A stretch of DNA of 64,000 bases from Bradyrhizobium guangdongense (GCF_006483445.1 NZ_PPPT01000212.1:1-64000), one strand, 5' to 3'; shown: positions 54,202 to 63,960, counted from the stretch's first letter. Translations and numbers: made by a program. Notes: a model not told the origin generated them from the letters alone.

Positions 54202-55368
54202 ATGATGCGCGCGAATTTCTCGGGACAGATCGGCAAGGCTCTGGTCGCAATCGCGGCCGTCACGGCGCTCGCCGGCTGCGAACAGAAAAACACCTACGTC
54301 GCGCCGCCGCCGCCGAAGGTTGACGTCGCCACCCCCGTGCAGCGCACGATCACGCGCTATCTCGAAGCTACCGGCAACACCGCGCCAATCAAGAGCGTCG
54401 ATCTCGTCGCACGCGTACAGGGATTTTTGCAATCGATCGACTATCAGGACGGCACCTTCGTCAAACAAGGCGCCACGCTGTTCACGATCGAGCCCGACAC
54501 CTACAAACTCAAGCTCGAGCAGGCGCAGGCCGCTGAAGCCGGCGCGCAAGCCTCGCTCAAGCAGGCCGAGGCGGATTTCAGGCGGCAAACCGACCTCGTG
54601 CAACGGCAGGCGGTGTCGCAGGCGACGCTGGATACGTCCACCGCGACGCGCGACAACGCCCAGGCCAATCTCCAGCAGGCCCAGGCCAACACCAAACTCG
54701 CGCAGGTCAATTACGGCTACACCAAGGTGACCGCGCCGTTCGACGGCATCGTCTCGACCCATCTGGTCTCGATCGGCGAGCTCGTCGGCGTGTCCTCGCC
54801 GACCCAGCTCGCGACCATCGTCGCGATGGACCCGATCTATGTGAACTTCAACGTCAACGAACAGGACGTGCTGCGCATCCGCGCCGAAGCGCAGCGCCGT
54901 GGCATGACGGCGGCCGACCTCAAATCGCTGCCAGTCGAGGTCGGCCTGCAGACCGAGACCGGCTATCCGCACGAGGGGCACCTCGACTATGCGGCGCCGA
55001 CCGTCAACCAGGCCACCGGCACATTACCGGTGCGCGGCATCATCCCGAACGAGAAGCGCGTGCTGCTGCCGGGCTATTTCGTCCGCGTCCGCGTGCCCGT
55101 CGACCAGCAGAAGGACGCCCTCCTCGTGCCCGACACCGCGCTCGGCAGCGACCAGGGCGGCCGCTACGTGCTCGTCGTCAACGCCGACAACAATGTCGAG
55201 CAGCGCAAGGTGCAGATCGGCCCGGTGGACAACGGGCTCCGCGTGATCGAGAGCGGGCTGACGGGAGACGACCGCGTCGTGATCGCCGGCCTGTTGCGCG
55301 TGATCCCCGGCCAGAAGGTCGATCCGCAGGCGCAGAAGATCGAGACGCCGCAAGCGTCGGCCAAGTAG
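54202..55368 (+). CDS. RND efflux periplasmic adaptor (membrane fusion protein)
   Basis: A protein of 388 residues from ATG 54202 with a lipoprotein-like signal (VAAVTALAGCEQK). The MFP architecture is visible: lipoyl/barrel parts (DLVARVQGFLQSIDYQDG and GYTKVTAPFDGIVSTHL) separated by a coiled-coil hairpin (QAQAAEAGAQASLKQAEADF). It links the inner-membrane RND pump to an outer-membrane channel. It ends 9 bp before the permease. No regulator or channel gene is adjacent. Confidence 0.93.
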   Translation: MMRANFSGQIGKALVAIAAVTALAGCEQKNTYVAPPPPKVDVATPVQRTITRYLEATGNTAPIKSVDLVARVQGFLQSIDYQDGTFVKQGATLFTIEPDTYKLKLEQAQAAEAGAQASLKQAEADFRRQTDLVQRQAVSQATLDTSTATRDNAQANLQQAQANTKLAQVNYGYTKVTAPFDGIVSTHLVSIGELVGVSSPTQLATIVAMDPIYVNFNVNEQDVLRIRAEAQRRGMTAADLKSLPVEVGLQTETGYPHEGHLDYAAPTVNQATGTLPVRGIIPNEKRVLLPGYFVRVRVPVDQQKDALLVPDTALGSDQGGRYVLVVNADNNVEQRKVQIGPVDNGLRVIESGLTGDDRVVIAGLLRVIPGQKVDPQAQKIETPQASAK

Positions 55369-55377
55369 GAGCCGGCC

Positions 55378-58300
55378 ATGATCTCGAAATTTTTCATCGA
55401 GCGTCCCGTCCTCTCCAACGTCATCGCCTGCCTGATGATCCTGATCGGCGGCGTGGCGCTGTTCAACCTTGCGATCGCGCAATATCCGGACGTGGTGCCG
55501 CCGACCGTGCAGGTCACCACCCGCTATCCCGGCGCCAGCGCCAAGACCGTGATCGACACCGTGGCGCTGCCGATCGAGCAGCAGGTCAACGGCGTCGAGG
55601 ACATGCTCTACATGCAGTCCTACAGCGGCTCCGACGGCACCTACACGCTGACGGTGACCTTCAAGATCGGCGTCGACCTCAACTTCGCACAGGTGCTGGT
55701 GCAGAACCGCGTCTCCAGCGCGCTGTCGCAATTGCCGCAGGCCGTGCAGAACCAGGGCGTCACGGTCCAGAAGAAGTCGACCTCGATCCTGCTGTTCGTG
55801 ACGCTGACCTCGCCTGACGCGAAATACGACAGCCTCTATTTGAGCAACTACGCCACCATCAACATCCGCGACGAGCTCTCGCGCCTGCCCGGCGTCGGCA
55901 ACGTCACCGTGTTCGGCGCCGGCCAGTATTCGATGCGGATCTGGCTCGATCCCAACAAGCTGCAGGTGCGCGGGCTGCAGCCGTCGGACGTGATCCAGGC
56001 GATCCAGCAGCAGAGCCAGCAGGTCGCCGCCGGACAGGTCGGCGCGCCGCCGACGCCGCCCGGACAGGCGTTCCAGTACACGCTCAACGTCAACGGCCGG
56101 CTCGACGACACCACGCAGTTCGAGAACATCATCGTCAAGACCGGCAATGCCGGCGACGTCACGCGGGTGCGAGACGTCGGCTGGGTCGAGCTCGGCGCGC
56201 AGACCTACAGCCAGATCTTCTCGCTGAACAAGCAGCCGGCCACCGGCATCGGCGTGTTCCAGTCGCCGGGCGCCAACGCGCTGCAGGTCGAGCAGGCCGT
56301 CGAGAAGAAGATGGCGGAGCTCGCAAAGGCGTTCCCGCAGGGCATCAAATACGACACGCCGTTCGACACCACGAAATTCGTGCAGGCTTCGGTTCACGAG
56401 GTCTACATGACCCTGATCGAGGCCGGCCTGCTCGTGCTGGTCGTGATCCTGGTGTTCCTGCAGGACTGGCGCGCGATGCTGGTGCCGGCGACGACGGTGC
56501 CGGTGACCATCATCGGCGCGTTCGCCGCGATGGCGGCGCTCGGCTTCACCATCAACATGTCGACGCTGTTTGCGATCGTGCTCGCGATCGGCATCGTCGT
56601 CGACGACGCGATCGTCGTTGTGGAGGGCGCCGCCCACAATATCGAGCAGGGCATGACCGGCCACGACGCCGCGATCCGTGCGATGGACCAGCTCTTTGCG
56701 CCGATCGTCGGCATCACGCTGGTGCTGATCTCGGTGTTCCTGCCGGCCTCGTTCCTCGCCGGGCTCACGGGCCGCATCTATTCGCAATTCGCACTCGTGA
56801 TCGCGGCGACCGCACTGCTGTCAGCCATCAACGCGGCGACGCTGAAGCCGACGCAGTGCGCGCTGTGGCTTCGCCCGACGGTGCCGCCGGAAAAGCGCAA
56901 TTTCTTCTATCGCGGCTTCAACGCCGTCTATAACAAGGTCGAGCGCGGCTACACGCGCCTGATCACCACGCTGTGCCGCCACGCCACGGTGTCGGTGGGA
57001 ATTGCGCTGGTGCTGATCGGCATCGGCGGCTACGGCCTGTCGCGGGTGCCGACCGGATTCCTGCCGATCGAGGACCAGGGCTATCTGATTGCCGCAATCC
57101 AGCTCCCTGACGGCGCAGCACTCGAGCGGACGCAGAAGGTGCTCGACAAGGCCGCTGAGATCGTCAGCGGTTCGCCGGGCGTCGCCCAGGTCATCACCAT
57201 TGCAGGCATCTCCGCACTCGACAACAGCGCGAGCCTCGCGAACGCCGGCGTCGCCTACATCATCCTGAAAGACTGGGACGCCCGCAAGGGACCGGGCGAG
57301 GATCTGCGCTCACTGGTCTATGGCCTCAACGACAAGCTCGCCACCATCATGGAGGCGCGCGTGCTGGTGCTGCCGCCGCCGCCGATCCAGGGCATCGGCA
57401 ACGCGGCCGGCTTCTCGATGCAGGTCGAGCTGCGTGACGGCAACAGTGACTTTGCGAAGCTGCAGGCGATCACCGGCGCGATGGTGAGCAACGCGCAGAG
57501 CCAGAGCGCGCTGCAACGGGTGCAGTCGTCGTTCCGCTCCTCAGTGCCGCAATTCAACGTCGAGATCGACCGCATCAAGACCCAGACGCTGCACGTGACC
57601 ACCGACCAGGTATTCTCGGCGCTATCAACTTATCTGGGCTCGTCCTACGTCAACCAGTTCAACAAGTTCGGCCGTGTGTTCCAGGTCTACACGCAGGCCG
57701 ACCCGGCGTTCCGCGTCACCGAGCGCGACATCGCCAACATGATGGTGCGCAACTCCAACGGCGACATGATCCCGATCGGCACCGTGGCGAAGATCACGCC
57801 GATCACCGGGCCGTCGCTGATCAGCCTCTACAACCTCTATCCGGCGGCGACCATCGTCGGCCTGCCGGCGCAGGGCTACTCGTCCGGCCAGTCGCTGGAG
57901 CTGATGGAAGAGATCGCCGACAAGACGTTGCCGCCCGGCACCGGCTATGAATGGACGGCGATGTCCTATCAGGAGAAGGCGGTCTCGAACCAGATCTACT
58001 GGGTATTCGGCCTCGCCATGCTGCTGGTCTATCTCGTGCTCGCCGGCCAGTATGAGAGCTGGTATGCGCCGATCTCGGTGATCCTCGCAGTCCCCCTGTC
58101 GCTGATCGGGCCGATGCTGATCCTCAACGCCCTGAAGATCGACAACAACCTCTATTGCCAGATCGGCCTGATCCTGCTGATCGCGCTGTCGGCCAAGAAC
58201 GCGATCCTGATCGTCGAGGTCGGGCTCGAGCTGCACGGCCGCGACGGCAAGCCGGTGCTGGAATCGGCCATCGAGGCGGCGCGCGCCCGCTTCCGCCCGA

Positions 58301-58548
58301 TCCTGATGACGTCGTTCGCCTTCATCCTCGGCGTCGTGCCGCTGGTGCTCGCGACCGGCGCCGGCGCCAGCGCCCGCAAGTCGATCGGCATCACCGTGTT
58401 CTCGGGCATGCTGGCCTCGACCTGCCTCGCCGTGCTGTTCGTGCCCGCCTTCTTCGTGGTGGTGCAGCGCTTCGAGAACTGGCTCGCGTCGCGGAAGGCG
58501 GCGAAGGCGGCGCCGACGGTGCAGCCGGCGGCGGAGGCAAAATCGTAA
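55378..58548 (+). CDS. RND family multidrug efflux permease (HAE1)
   Basis: A 1056-residue proton-driven transporter with the HAE1 layout. It begins ISKFFIERPVLSNVIACLMI, has the two large periplasmic domains, and TM-domain charged residues in GIVVDDAIVVVEG near residue 405 (Asp pair). A late YLVLAGQYESWYAPISVI is typical of AcrB-type pumps. It exports drugs, solvents or similar compounds with the adaptor upstream. Confidence 0.95.
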   Translation: MISKFFIERPVLSNVIACLMILIGGVALFNLAIAQYPDVVPPTVQVTTRYPGASAKTVIDTVALPIEQQVNGVEDMLYMQSYSGSDGTYTLTVTFKIGVDLNFAQVLVQNRVSSALSQLPQAVQNQGVTVQKKSTSILLFVTLTSPDAKYDSLYLSNYATINIRDELSRLPGVGNVTVFGAGQYSMRIWLDPNKLQVRGLQPSDVIQAIQQQSQQVAAGQVGAPPTPPGQAFQYTLNVNGRLDDTTQFENIIVKTGNAGDVTRVRDVGWVELGAQTYSQIFSLNKQPATGIGVFQSPGANALQVEQAVEKKMAELAKAFPQGIKYDTPFDTTKFVQASVHEVYMTLIEAGLLVLVVILVFLQDWRAMLVPATTVPVTIIGAFAAMAALGFTINMSTLFAIVLAIGIVVDDAIVVVEGAAHNIEQGMTGHDAAIRAMDQLFAPIVGITLVLISVFLPASFLAGLTGRIYSQFALVIAATALLSAINAATLKPTQCALWLRPTVPPEKRNFFYRGFNAVYNKVERGYTRLITTLCRHATVSVGIALVLIGIGGYGLSRVPTGFLPIEDQGYLIAAIQLPDGAALERTQKVLDKAAEIVSGSPGVAQVITIAGISALDNSASLANAGVAYIILKDWDARKGPGEDLRSLVYGLNDKLATIMEARVLVLPPPPIQGIGNAAGFSMQVELRDGNSDFAKLQAITGAMVSNAQSQSALQRVQSSFRSSVPQFNVEIDRIKTQTLHVTTDQVFSALSTYLGSSYVNQFNKFGRVFQVYTQADPAFRVTERDIANMMVRNSNGDMIPIGTVAKITPITGPSLISLYNLYPAATIVGLPAQGYSSGQSLELMEEIADKTLPPGTGYEWTAMSYQEKAVSNQIYWVFGLAMLLVYLVLAGQYESWYAPISVILAVPLSLIGPMLILNALKIDNNLYCQIGLILLIALSAKNAILIVEVGLELHGRDGKPVLESAIEAARARFRPILMTSFAFILGVVPLVLATGAGASARKSIGITVFSGMLASTCLAVLFVPAFFVVVQRFENWLASRKAAKAAPTVQPAAEAKS

Positions 58549-58571
58549 GGTTGGCGGCGGGAAAAACAAAA

Positions 58572-58660
58572 ATCGAAAACAACCCCATGCACAGTACATC
58601 ACGACGCCGTGATCGAACTTCTATTTTTACGAAATTCGCTTGACCCGTCGGGCAAATCAG
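58572..58660 (+). repeat. Dispersed ~90-bp repeat, family C, copy 3
   Basis: Runs from TCGAAAACAACCCCATGCAC to TTGACCCGTCGGGCAAATCA with a central ATCACGACGCCGTGAT palindrome. It begins 24 bp after the stop of the RND permease. Its right end supplies the -35 box of a predicted promoter for the small gene at 58726. The three copies agree best at their two ends. Confidence 0.88.
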
Positions 58661-58669
58661 GGGTATATT
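58640..58669 (+). promoter_or_regulatory. Sigma-70-like promoter at the edge of repeat copy 3
   Basis: TTGACC (58640-58645) and TATATT (58664-58669) are 18 bp apart, close to the consensus, and 57 bp ahead of the ATG at 58726. The -35 box is inside the repeat and the -10 is just outside it. Confidence 0.65.
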
Positions 58670-58725
58670 GTCATCATTGCAGAACCTTCGGCAGCCGATG
58701 GCCGGGGGGAGACCGGAGAAGCCGA

Positions 58726-58995
58726 ATGCGCTATTTCGCTCTCGCGATTGCGTCGTTTGAAGCTCTTCTTGCAAGCTGCTGCAACTCTCATGCTCAACCG
58801 ACATGTGACCAGTTGCTCGGCTACTATCAAGCAGGGCTGGCACCCAAAGCGTTCGCGAGAGGCACCGGTGCCTGCGGATATTCGACCGGCCAGAAGGCGA
58901 GCTCACTTGAGGATGCGAAGTGGAAAGCTCTGAACGCTTGCCAGGGACACAGGGGTGCGAAGGATTGTCGCATCGTATTTTCGCAAGGCAAATAG
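58726..58995 (+). CDS. Small secreted, lipoprotein-like protein
   Basis: An 89-residue protein from ATG 58726, with GGAGAAG upstream. It has a signal peptide with a possible lipobox-type Cys (LLASCCNSHA) and a mature part with four Cys residues (TCDQLL, TGACGY, NACQGH, KDCRIV). No family was recognised. It is expressed from the repeat-borne promoter if that prediction holds. Confidence 0.7.
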   Translation: MRYFALAIASFEALLASCCNSHAQPTCDQLLGYYQAGLAPKAFARGTGACGYSTGQKASSLEDAKWKALNACQGHRGAKDCRIVFSQGK

Positions 58996-59134
58996 CCGCT
59001 GCGCGCCGGTGCGGCTCACCGCTTGAAACCAGCAGCGCCGACACGCCGGACTGCCTGATCACTGCGTCGGCCACGCTGAGCCGATTTTGGTTGGTTCTGA
59101 GCTCATCAACCCCTGCTGACCCCAAGTAGCGACT

Positions 59135-59944
59135 TTAAGTCGGACGGGGAACGGTCCCTTTGACTGCCACGGCCGTCGTCGCAAAACTCCTCGCTCCGTC
59201 AGGTCCACCGCACAGGTAGGCGTCTCGAACGTCCGATTTCAGCTTGTCGGTCGTTCGCTCTGAGAGCGTCGAGAGGAACGAGGCCAGTGTGCCCTGACCG
59301 TGTATCAGCGGCTCCCAGTAATCGTCGAAGCTGCCGAACTCCATCCGAATGGTCAGAGACGTTTCGCGGACCTGTTCCAGCCCTCCCTGAACAAAGACGC
59401 TCACGAGCTGCCCGGGTCCGGTCATCGGCCGGGTGAGAGCGATCGACCGCCGCTCCATCGCCGCCGGCTCAATCGCGCAGAATGTGTCCCAAAACATGCG
59501 TTGGCTCGGCATCCCGCCGAACGTATCCCATACCGTCGCGGCAACGACGCCTCCAGGGCGAACCACGCGGCGCATCTCCGAAACGGCTTTCGAGGGATCA
59601 GACACGAAATGGAGAACAAGCAAGGATAGCGCCCGGTCGAATTGTCCGTCACCATATGGCAGGGCACAGGCATCGCCCTGCCGGGCGACGATCCTCGGGT
59701 CCCTGCTCTTCTGCTTCAGGGCTTCGACAAATTGCTCCTCGAAGTCGATCGCTTCGATGGCGTCGACCTCACAGCTTTCCGCAATCGCCAGCGTCAGGCT
59801 TCCGGTGCCGCATCCGACGTCGAGCACCCTTTCGTGCACGCCGATGCCGGCGAAATCCAGGAAGAGAGGCGCAAGACGCTGGCTCCATCTTCCCATGAAC
59901 GACTCATAACCGGCAGCACCCTTCGAAACGAAATTTGAAACCAT
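59135..59944 (-). CDS. Class I SAM-dependent methyltransferase
   Basis: A protein of 269 residues from ATG 59944. Motif I is VLDVGCGTGSLTLAIAE; a later GDACALPYGDGQFDRALSLLVLHFVSD and VVRPGGVVAATVWD are the usual UbiE/type-11-like motifs. The end of the protein is variable. It methylates an unknown small molecule. It lies alone and is oriented against both neighbours. Confidence 0.9.
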   Translation of the reverse strand: MVSNFVSKGAAGYESFMGRWSQRLAPLFLDFAGIGVHERVLDVGCGTGSLTLAIAESCEVDAIEAIDFEEQFVEALKQKSRDPRIVARQGDACALPYGDGQFDRALSLLVLHFVSDPSKAVSEMRRVVRPGGVVAATVWDTFGGMPSQRMFWDTFCAIEPAAMERRSIALTRPMTGPGQLVSVFVQGGLEQVRETSLTIRMEFGSFDDYWEPLIHGQGTLASFLSTLSERTTDKLKSDVRDAYLCGGPDGARSFATTAVAVKGTVPRPT

Positions 59945-60065
59945 GCCCCACCAATCCAAATAGACCTTGAGACAACAGATTGCCTATCAACGGCGCGACG
60001 ATTTTAGCCCGCGCGCCCCAGGCAACAAGTCTCCGCTTCGACGCAGCTCCCGCGGGAGGGGCCGG

Positions 60066-61259
60066 CTATTCGGCCGGGCTCGCCGCCAGGCTGGCCGCAG
60101 GTGTCCGTATCTCGCGCGGCAGGATGATCGCGGCCGCGATCGCCAGCAGGCAGAGCGCGGCAAAGGCGTGCAGCATGGTGACGAAGCCGCCCTGCTCGTA
60201 GAGCCAGGCGACCAAGCCGACGGACGCGCCGGCGGCGGTGAAGCCGACGAAATAGCGCACTGCGTAAGCGCGCGAGCGCCATTCCTCGGTGGTGTATTTT
60301 CCGACCATGGCGTCGTTGACGGTGACCTGCCCGAACGCGCCCATGACGATGCCGATCGACACCAGAATGAGCGGCAGGTTCTGCAGGCTCGCGGCGAGAT
60401 ACAGGAACGGCGCCAGCATGAAGGACAACGGCAGCGCCACCGTCTTCAGCGAATAATGATCGAGCAGGCGGCCGATCGTGTACTGCGTCATCGCGCCGAA
60501 CACATAGACACAGGCCGCGATCACGCCGAGCAGCGCCGGGCTGCTGGTGAGATCGGCGAGCCGCTCGGCGAACAGTTTTGGCAGCGCCACCGTGACCGCG
60601 TTGAAGGTGGTGGAGATCGCGATCACGACGATCAGCAGCGACAGGATCACGCGCCACATGTCCTGCTTGGCGACACGCGCCTGGGCGGCCGCCTGCTTCG
60701 ATCCCTTGCGGTCCTCGTGCACCACTGACAGCGCGAAGACCACGCCGATCAGCATCGTGACGACACCGGGGACGATGAAGGCGTAGCGCCAGCCGAGATA
60801 TTGTCCGATGACGCCGGTGACCAGCGCCGACGAGGCAACGCCAAGATTGCCCCAGACGCCGTTCAGCCCCATCTCGCGGCCGAGCTTCTCGGCATAGGAG
60901 ACGATCATCGCGGTGCCGACGGGATGATAGATCGAGGCGAAGATGCCGATCGCGAGCAGGGCGGCGCCGAGCTGGGCCGGCGTCTGCACGAAGCCCACCG
61001 ACACCATGGAGGCGCCGATGCCGAGGAAGAAGATCAGCATCATGTGGCGGCGGCTCCAGCGGTCGCCGAGCCAGCCGGTGAGCAGCGATCCGGCGCCGAA
61101 GGCGACGAAGCCGGGCGTCGCGTAGGGCAACAGCTCCGCATAGGCCATGCCGAGGGCCGGCCCCATGACGATCACGGCCGCGGCAAAGATCAGCATCGAA
61201 TAATGGTCGATGAAGTGCGCGGCGTTCACGAAGCTGATGACCCGGCTGGGACTGTTCAT
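60066..61259 (-). CDS. Major facilitator superfamily transporter
   Basis: A protein of 397 residues from ATG 61259. About twelve TM segments; the loop-2 motif GWLGDRWSRRHMML is the MFS signature GxxxDRxGRR. The sequence resembles the fosmidomycin-resistance (Fsr)-like group of drug exporters. It is divergent from an AraC regulator only 78 bp away, which is the likely controller. Confidence 0.9.
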   Translation of the reverse strand: MNSPSRVISFVNAAHFIDHYSMLIFAAAVIVMGPALGMAYAELLPYATPGFVAFGAGSLLTGWLGDRWSRRHMMLIFFLGIGASMVSVGFVQTPAQLGAALLAIGIFASIYHPVGTAMIVSYAEKLGREMGLNGVWGNLGVASSALVTGVIGQYLGWRYAFIVPGVVTMLIGVVFALSVVHEDRKGSKQAAAQARVAKQDMWRVILSLLIVVIAISTTFNAVTVALPKLFAERLADLTSSPALLGVIAACVYVFGAMTQYTIGRLLDHYSLKTVALPLSFMLAPFLYLAASLQNLPLILVSIGIVMGAFGQVTVNDAMVGKYTTEEWRSRAYAVRYFVGFTAAGASVGLVAWLYEQGGFVTMLHAFAALCLLAIAAAIILPREIRTPAASLAASPAE

Positions 61260-61337
61260 TAAGGCGTTTCCTGCGGCGTTTCCCTGGCGGGCATGAATCT
61301 TTGCCCGAAATGAGTTATATGTCGGAGCCATGACGGG

Positions 61338-62147
61338 ATGCCGCCAATGACTATCGTCGAAACGCCAATCCTCCGGGAGGTCCGGAGCAACCATCTGTCG
61401 CCGGCCGGCGTGCATCTGGTCGCGCGCGATTATCCCAAGGGCATGCGGATCGACCTCCACATGCACCGCGAGGCCCAACTGATCTATGCAGCCAAGGGCA
61501 CGATGCAGGTGACGACGCCCGAGGGGCGCTGGCTGGTGCCACCGGACCGCGCGGTCTGGATGCCGGCCGGGCGCGAGCACGCCATCGACCTGCTCGCCGA
61601 TATCGAGATGCGCACGCTGTATTTCGACCTCGCCTGGCTGACGCGCGAGCAGCGCAATGAGGGACTGACCAGGGAGTTCGTGGTCCGGGTGTCGGCGCTG
61701 CTGCACCAGGCGATCCTCGCGCTGTTCGACTCGCGCAACACGGCGGAACGCACCGAGCTTTTGGTGCGGCTGGTGATGCTCGAGCTACACCAGGCCGAGG
61801 ACTCCGCGACCTTCGTTCCGCTGCCGCGGGAACCGCGCTGCCGGCGCGCCGCGATGATCGTGCTCGACGATCCCACTGCCATCCACGAGATCGAGACGCT
61901 GGCGCGCGAGGTCGGAACCTCGGCGCGCACGCTGTCGCGGCTGTTCTCGGCGGAGACGCAACTGAGCTTCAAGAGCTGGTGCCAGCGCGCCCGCGTTGCC
62001 GCCGCGATCGAACGGCTGTCGACGGACGCCAATGTCTCGGTGAAGCAGCTCGCCGCCCAGCTCGGTTATGCCAGCGTTCCCGCCTTCTCCGCCGCGTTTC
62101 GCCAGGTGACGGGGCGGACGCCGACGGAATTTGCGGGGAAGATTTAG
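61338..62147 (+). CDS. AraC family transcriptional regulator
   Basis: A protein of 269 residues; ATG 61347 is a second start. An N-terminal cupin-type sensor (MHREAQLIYAAKGTMQVTTP) is followed by two HTH motifs (HEIETLAREVGTSARTLSRLF and SVKQLAAQLGYASVPAFSAAF). It is divergent from the MFS gene and probably controls it. The short divergent gap carries a repeated GGCGTTTCC and a TTATAT that may be a -10 element. Confidence 0.9.
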   Translation: MPPMTIVETPILREVRSNHLSPAGVHLVARDYPKGMRIDLHMHREAQLIYAAKGTMQVTTPEGRWLVPPDRAVWMPAGREHAIDLLADIEMRTLYFDLAWLTREQRNEGLTREFVVRVSALLHQAILALFDSRNTAERTELLVRLVMLELHQAEDSATFVPLPREPRCRRAAMIVLDDPTAIHEIETLAREVGTSARTLSRLFSAETQLSFKSWCQRARVAAAIERLSTDANVSVKQLAAQLGYASVPAFSAAFRQVTGRTPTEFAGKI

Positions 62148-62156
62148 CGCACCCCC

Positions 62157-62234
62157 ATCATTGCGAGCGCGGCGAAGCAATCCGGAATCCTTCCACGGCA
62201 ACAGTCTGGATTGCTTCGCTGCGCTCGCAATGAC
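62157..62234. repeat. Palindromic repeat, family G
   Basis: A second copy of the TCATTGCGAGCG repeat, with arms TCATTGCGAGCGCGGCGAAG and CTTCGCTGCGCTCGCAATGA and inner GCAATCC-type pairs. It follows the AraC gene by 10 bp. Confidence 0.9.
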
Positions 62235-62267
62235 GGCGTGTGGGGTAGCTGCCTCGTCCTCCAAATG

Positions 62268-62298
62268 CCACCGGGGGCATGACAGATTCCCCGGTGGC
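62268..62298. promoter_or_regulatory. GC-rich hairpin upstream of the malonyl-CoA decarboxylase gene
   Basis: GCCACCGGGG / CCCCGGTGGC form a 10-bp stem with an 11-base loop. It lies about 105 bp before the decarboxylase ATG. No T-run follows, so it is not a clear terminator; it may be a leader structure or operator. Confidence 0.55.
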
Positions 62299-62403
62299 GC
62301 ATGGCACAGCTAAAGATGCAAAAAACTTGCGCTTGATTGTGATCGGCTTCCGCCCAAATCCTGTGTAATCTTGCCGCGAGCAAATCCGGATACGAAAGTC
62401 CTC

Positions 62404-63756
62404 ATGGCCAACGCGTTCTTCTCCGACCTCCTGACCACGATTTCCGAGCGCGGGCGCACGCTGTTGCGGCGCGCAGGGTCCTCTGACGCCGGTCAGGATA
62501 CGGACGGTCTGGTCCAGCTCTGCAACGCGCTCTTGTCCGGACGCGGCGAGGCGTCCGGCACGGCCATGGCGCGGGATGTGCTCGATCTCTACCAGGAGCT
62601 CGACGCCACGCAGCGCCACGCCTTTTTCGAGGCGCTGGTGCGCGATTTCGGCCCGGACCGCGAGAAGCTGGCGCAGGCGGTCGAAAAGTGGCGCGCGCAG
62701 CCCGACGACGAAGACGCGAGCAGCCTGCATTTTGCCTCGGAGCCGCGGCGCCAGGAGCTGATCCGCCGGCTTAACCGCGCGCCCGGCGGCACCGGCGATC
62801 TCGTCAGCATGCGCGCTGATCTGCTGGGCATGATGAAGGGGCACAATGATCTCGCAGCGCTCGACCGCGACGTCGTGCATCTGCTCTCGTCTTGGTTCAA
62901 CAGGGGGTTTCTCGTGCTGCGCAGGATCGACTGGTCGACACCGGCCAACATCCTCGAAAAGATCATCCGTTACGAAGCCGTGCACGAGATCTCGGACTGG
63001 GACGATCTGCGCCGCCGCATCGATCCCGTGGACCGGCGCTGCTACGCCTTCTTCCATCCGGCGCTGGTGGACGAGCCGCTGATCTTCGTCGAGGTCGCGC
63101 TGACCGAGACGATCCCGGGCGCGATCGCGCCGTTGCTCGCCGTGGACCGCCAGCACTTGCCCATCGAGAAGGCGCGCACCGCCGTGTTCTACTCGATCTC
63201 CAACACCCAGCGCGGCTTAGGGGGCATCTCGTTCGGCAGCTTTTTGATCAAGCAGGTGGTCGAGGAGCTGCGCCGCGAAACGCCAAAACTCGACACTTTC
63301 GTGACGTTGTCGCCGGTGCCGGGCTTCATGCAATGGCTGAAGCAGGACAAGGACGTTCCGCTCAGCGACGACGACCGCGAAATCCTGAAACGCCTCGACG
63401 ACCCGAAATGGTTCGAGCATCCCGAGATCACCGCGCAGTTGCGCGGCGTGCTGGAGCCGCTCGCGGCCTACTACTTCCTGAAGGCGCGCACGCCGAAGGG
63501 GCGCATGATCGATTCCGTCGCCCGCTTCCATCTCGGCAACGGCGCGCGGCTGGAGCGGATCAACTGGCTCGGCGATCTCTCGCCAAAGGGAATGCGCGAA
63601 TCCGCCGGGATCATGGTCAACTATCTCTACCGCCTCGACGACATCGAGAAGAACCACGAGGCCTACGCCAATGACGGCGAGGTGGTGGCCTCGAGTGCGG
63701 TGAAGAAGCTGATCAAGGGTGAAGGGCGGCGGTTGCTGGATATGCGGTTGTCGTAG
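62404..63756 (+). CDS. Malonyl-CoA decarboxylase
   Basis: A protein of 450 residues from ATG 62404. It converts malonyl-CoA to acetyl-CoA and CO2, in malonate use or for fatty-acid control. Family stretches are FSISNTQRGLGGISFGSFLI-like (YSISNTQRGLGGISFGSF), FVTLSPVPGFMQWL, and HLGNGARLERINWLGDLSPK, which matches the catalytic C-terminal block. An in-frame TTG at 62371 is a less likely start. In rhizobia it often lies with matB/matC; neither is visible in the window. Confidence 0.93.
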   Translation: MANAFFSDLLTTISERGRTLLRRAGSSDAGQDTDGLVQLCNALLSGRGEASGTAMARDVLDLYQELDATQRHAFFEALVRDFGPDREKLAQAVEKWRAQPDDEDASSLHFASEPRRQELIRRLNRAPGGTGDLVSMRADLLGMMKGHNDLAALDRDVVHLLSSWFNRGFLVLRRIDWSTPANILEKIIRYEAVHEISDWDDLRRRIDPVDRRCYAFFHPALVDEPLIFVEVALTETIPGAIAPLLAVDRQHLPIEKARTAVFYSISNTQRGLGGISFGSFLIKQVVEELRRETPKLDTFVTLSPVPGFMQWLKQDKDVPLSDDDREILKRLDDPKWFEHPEITAQLRGVLEPLAAYYFLKARTPKGRMIDSVARFHLGNGARLERINWLGDLSPKGMRESAGIMVNYLYRLDDIEKNHEAYANDGEVVASSAVKKLIKGEGRRLLDMRLS

Positions 63757-63801
63757 GGGCGATGTCGTGTTGAGAGATTATTGCGAACCATCCCCATCGT
63801 C

Positions 63802-63960
63802 GTCCCGGACAAGCGCGCGGAGCGGCGCGCCGATCCGGGACCCATAACCACAGGAAGTGGTTTGGCGAAGACTCGGAGTTACCAGCTTCGCGCAACGACT
63901 TCTCCCTGGGGTTATGGGTCCCGGATCGGAGCGCGCTTATTGCGCGCTTGTCCGGGACGA
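63802..63960. repeat. Palindromic repeat, family E
   Basis: A long inverted repeat with ends GTCCCGGACAAGCGCGCGGA and TGCGCGCTTGTCCGGGAC, and an internal GATCCGGGACCCATAACC / GGTTATGGGTCCCGGATC pair. It is the longest member of the family seen at 20523 and 35506. Nothing else is visible from here to the window end. Confidence 0.9.

Noticed and set aside
55024-56787. A 587-residue open frame on the minus strand opposite the RND adaptor and permease
   Set aside because: Antisense shadow of two certain genes; its His/Asp/Arg-rich composition is typical of such shadows.
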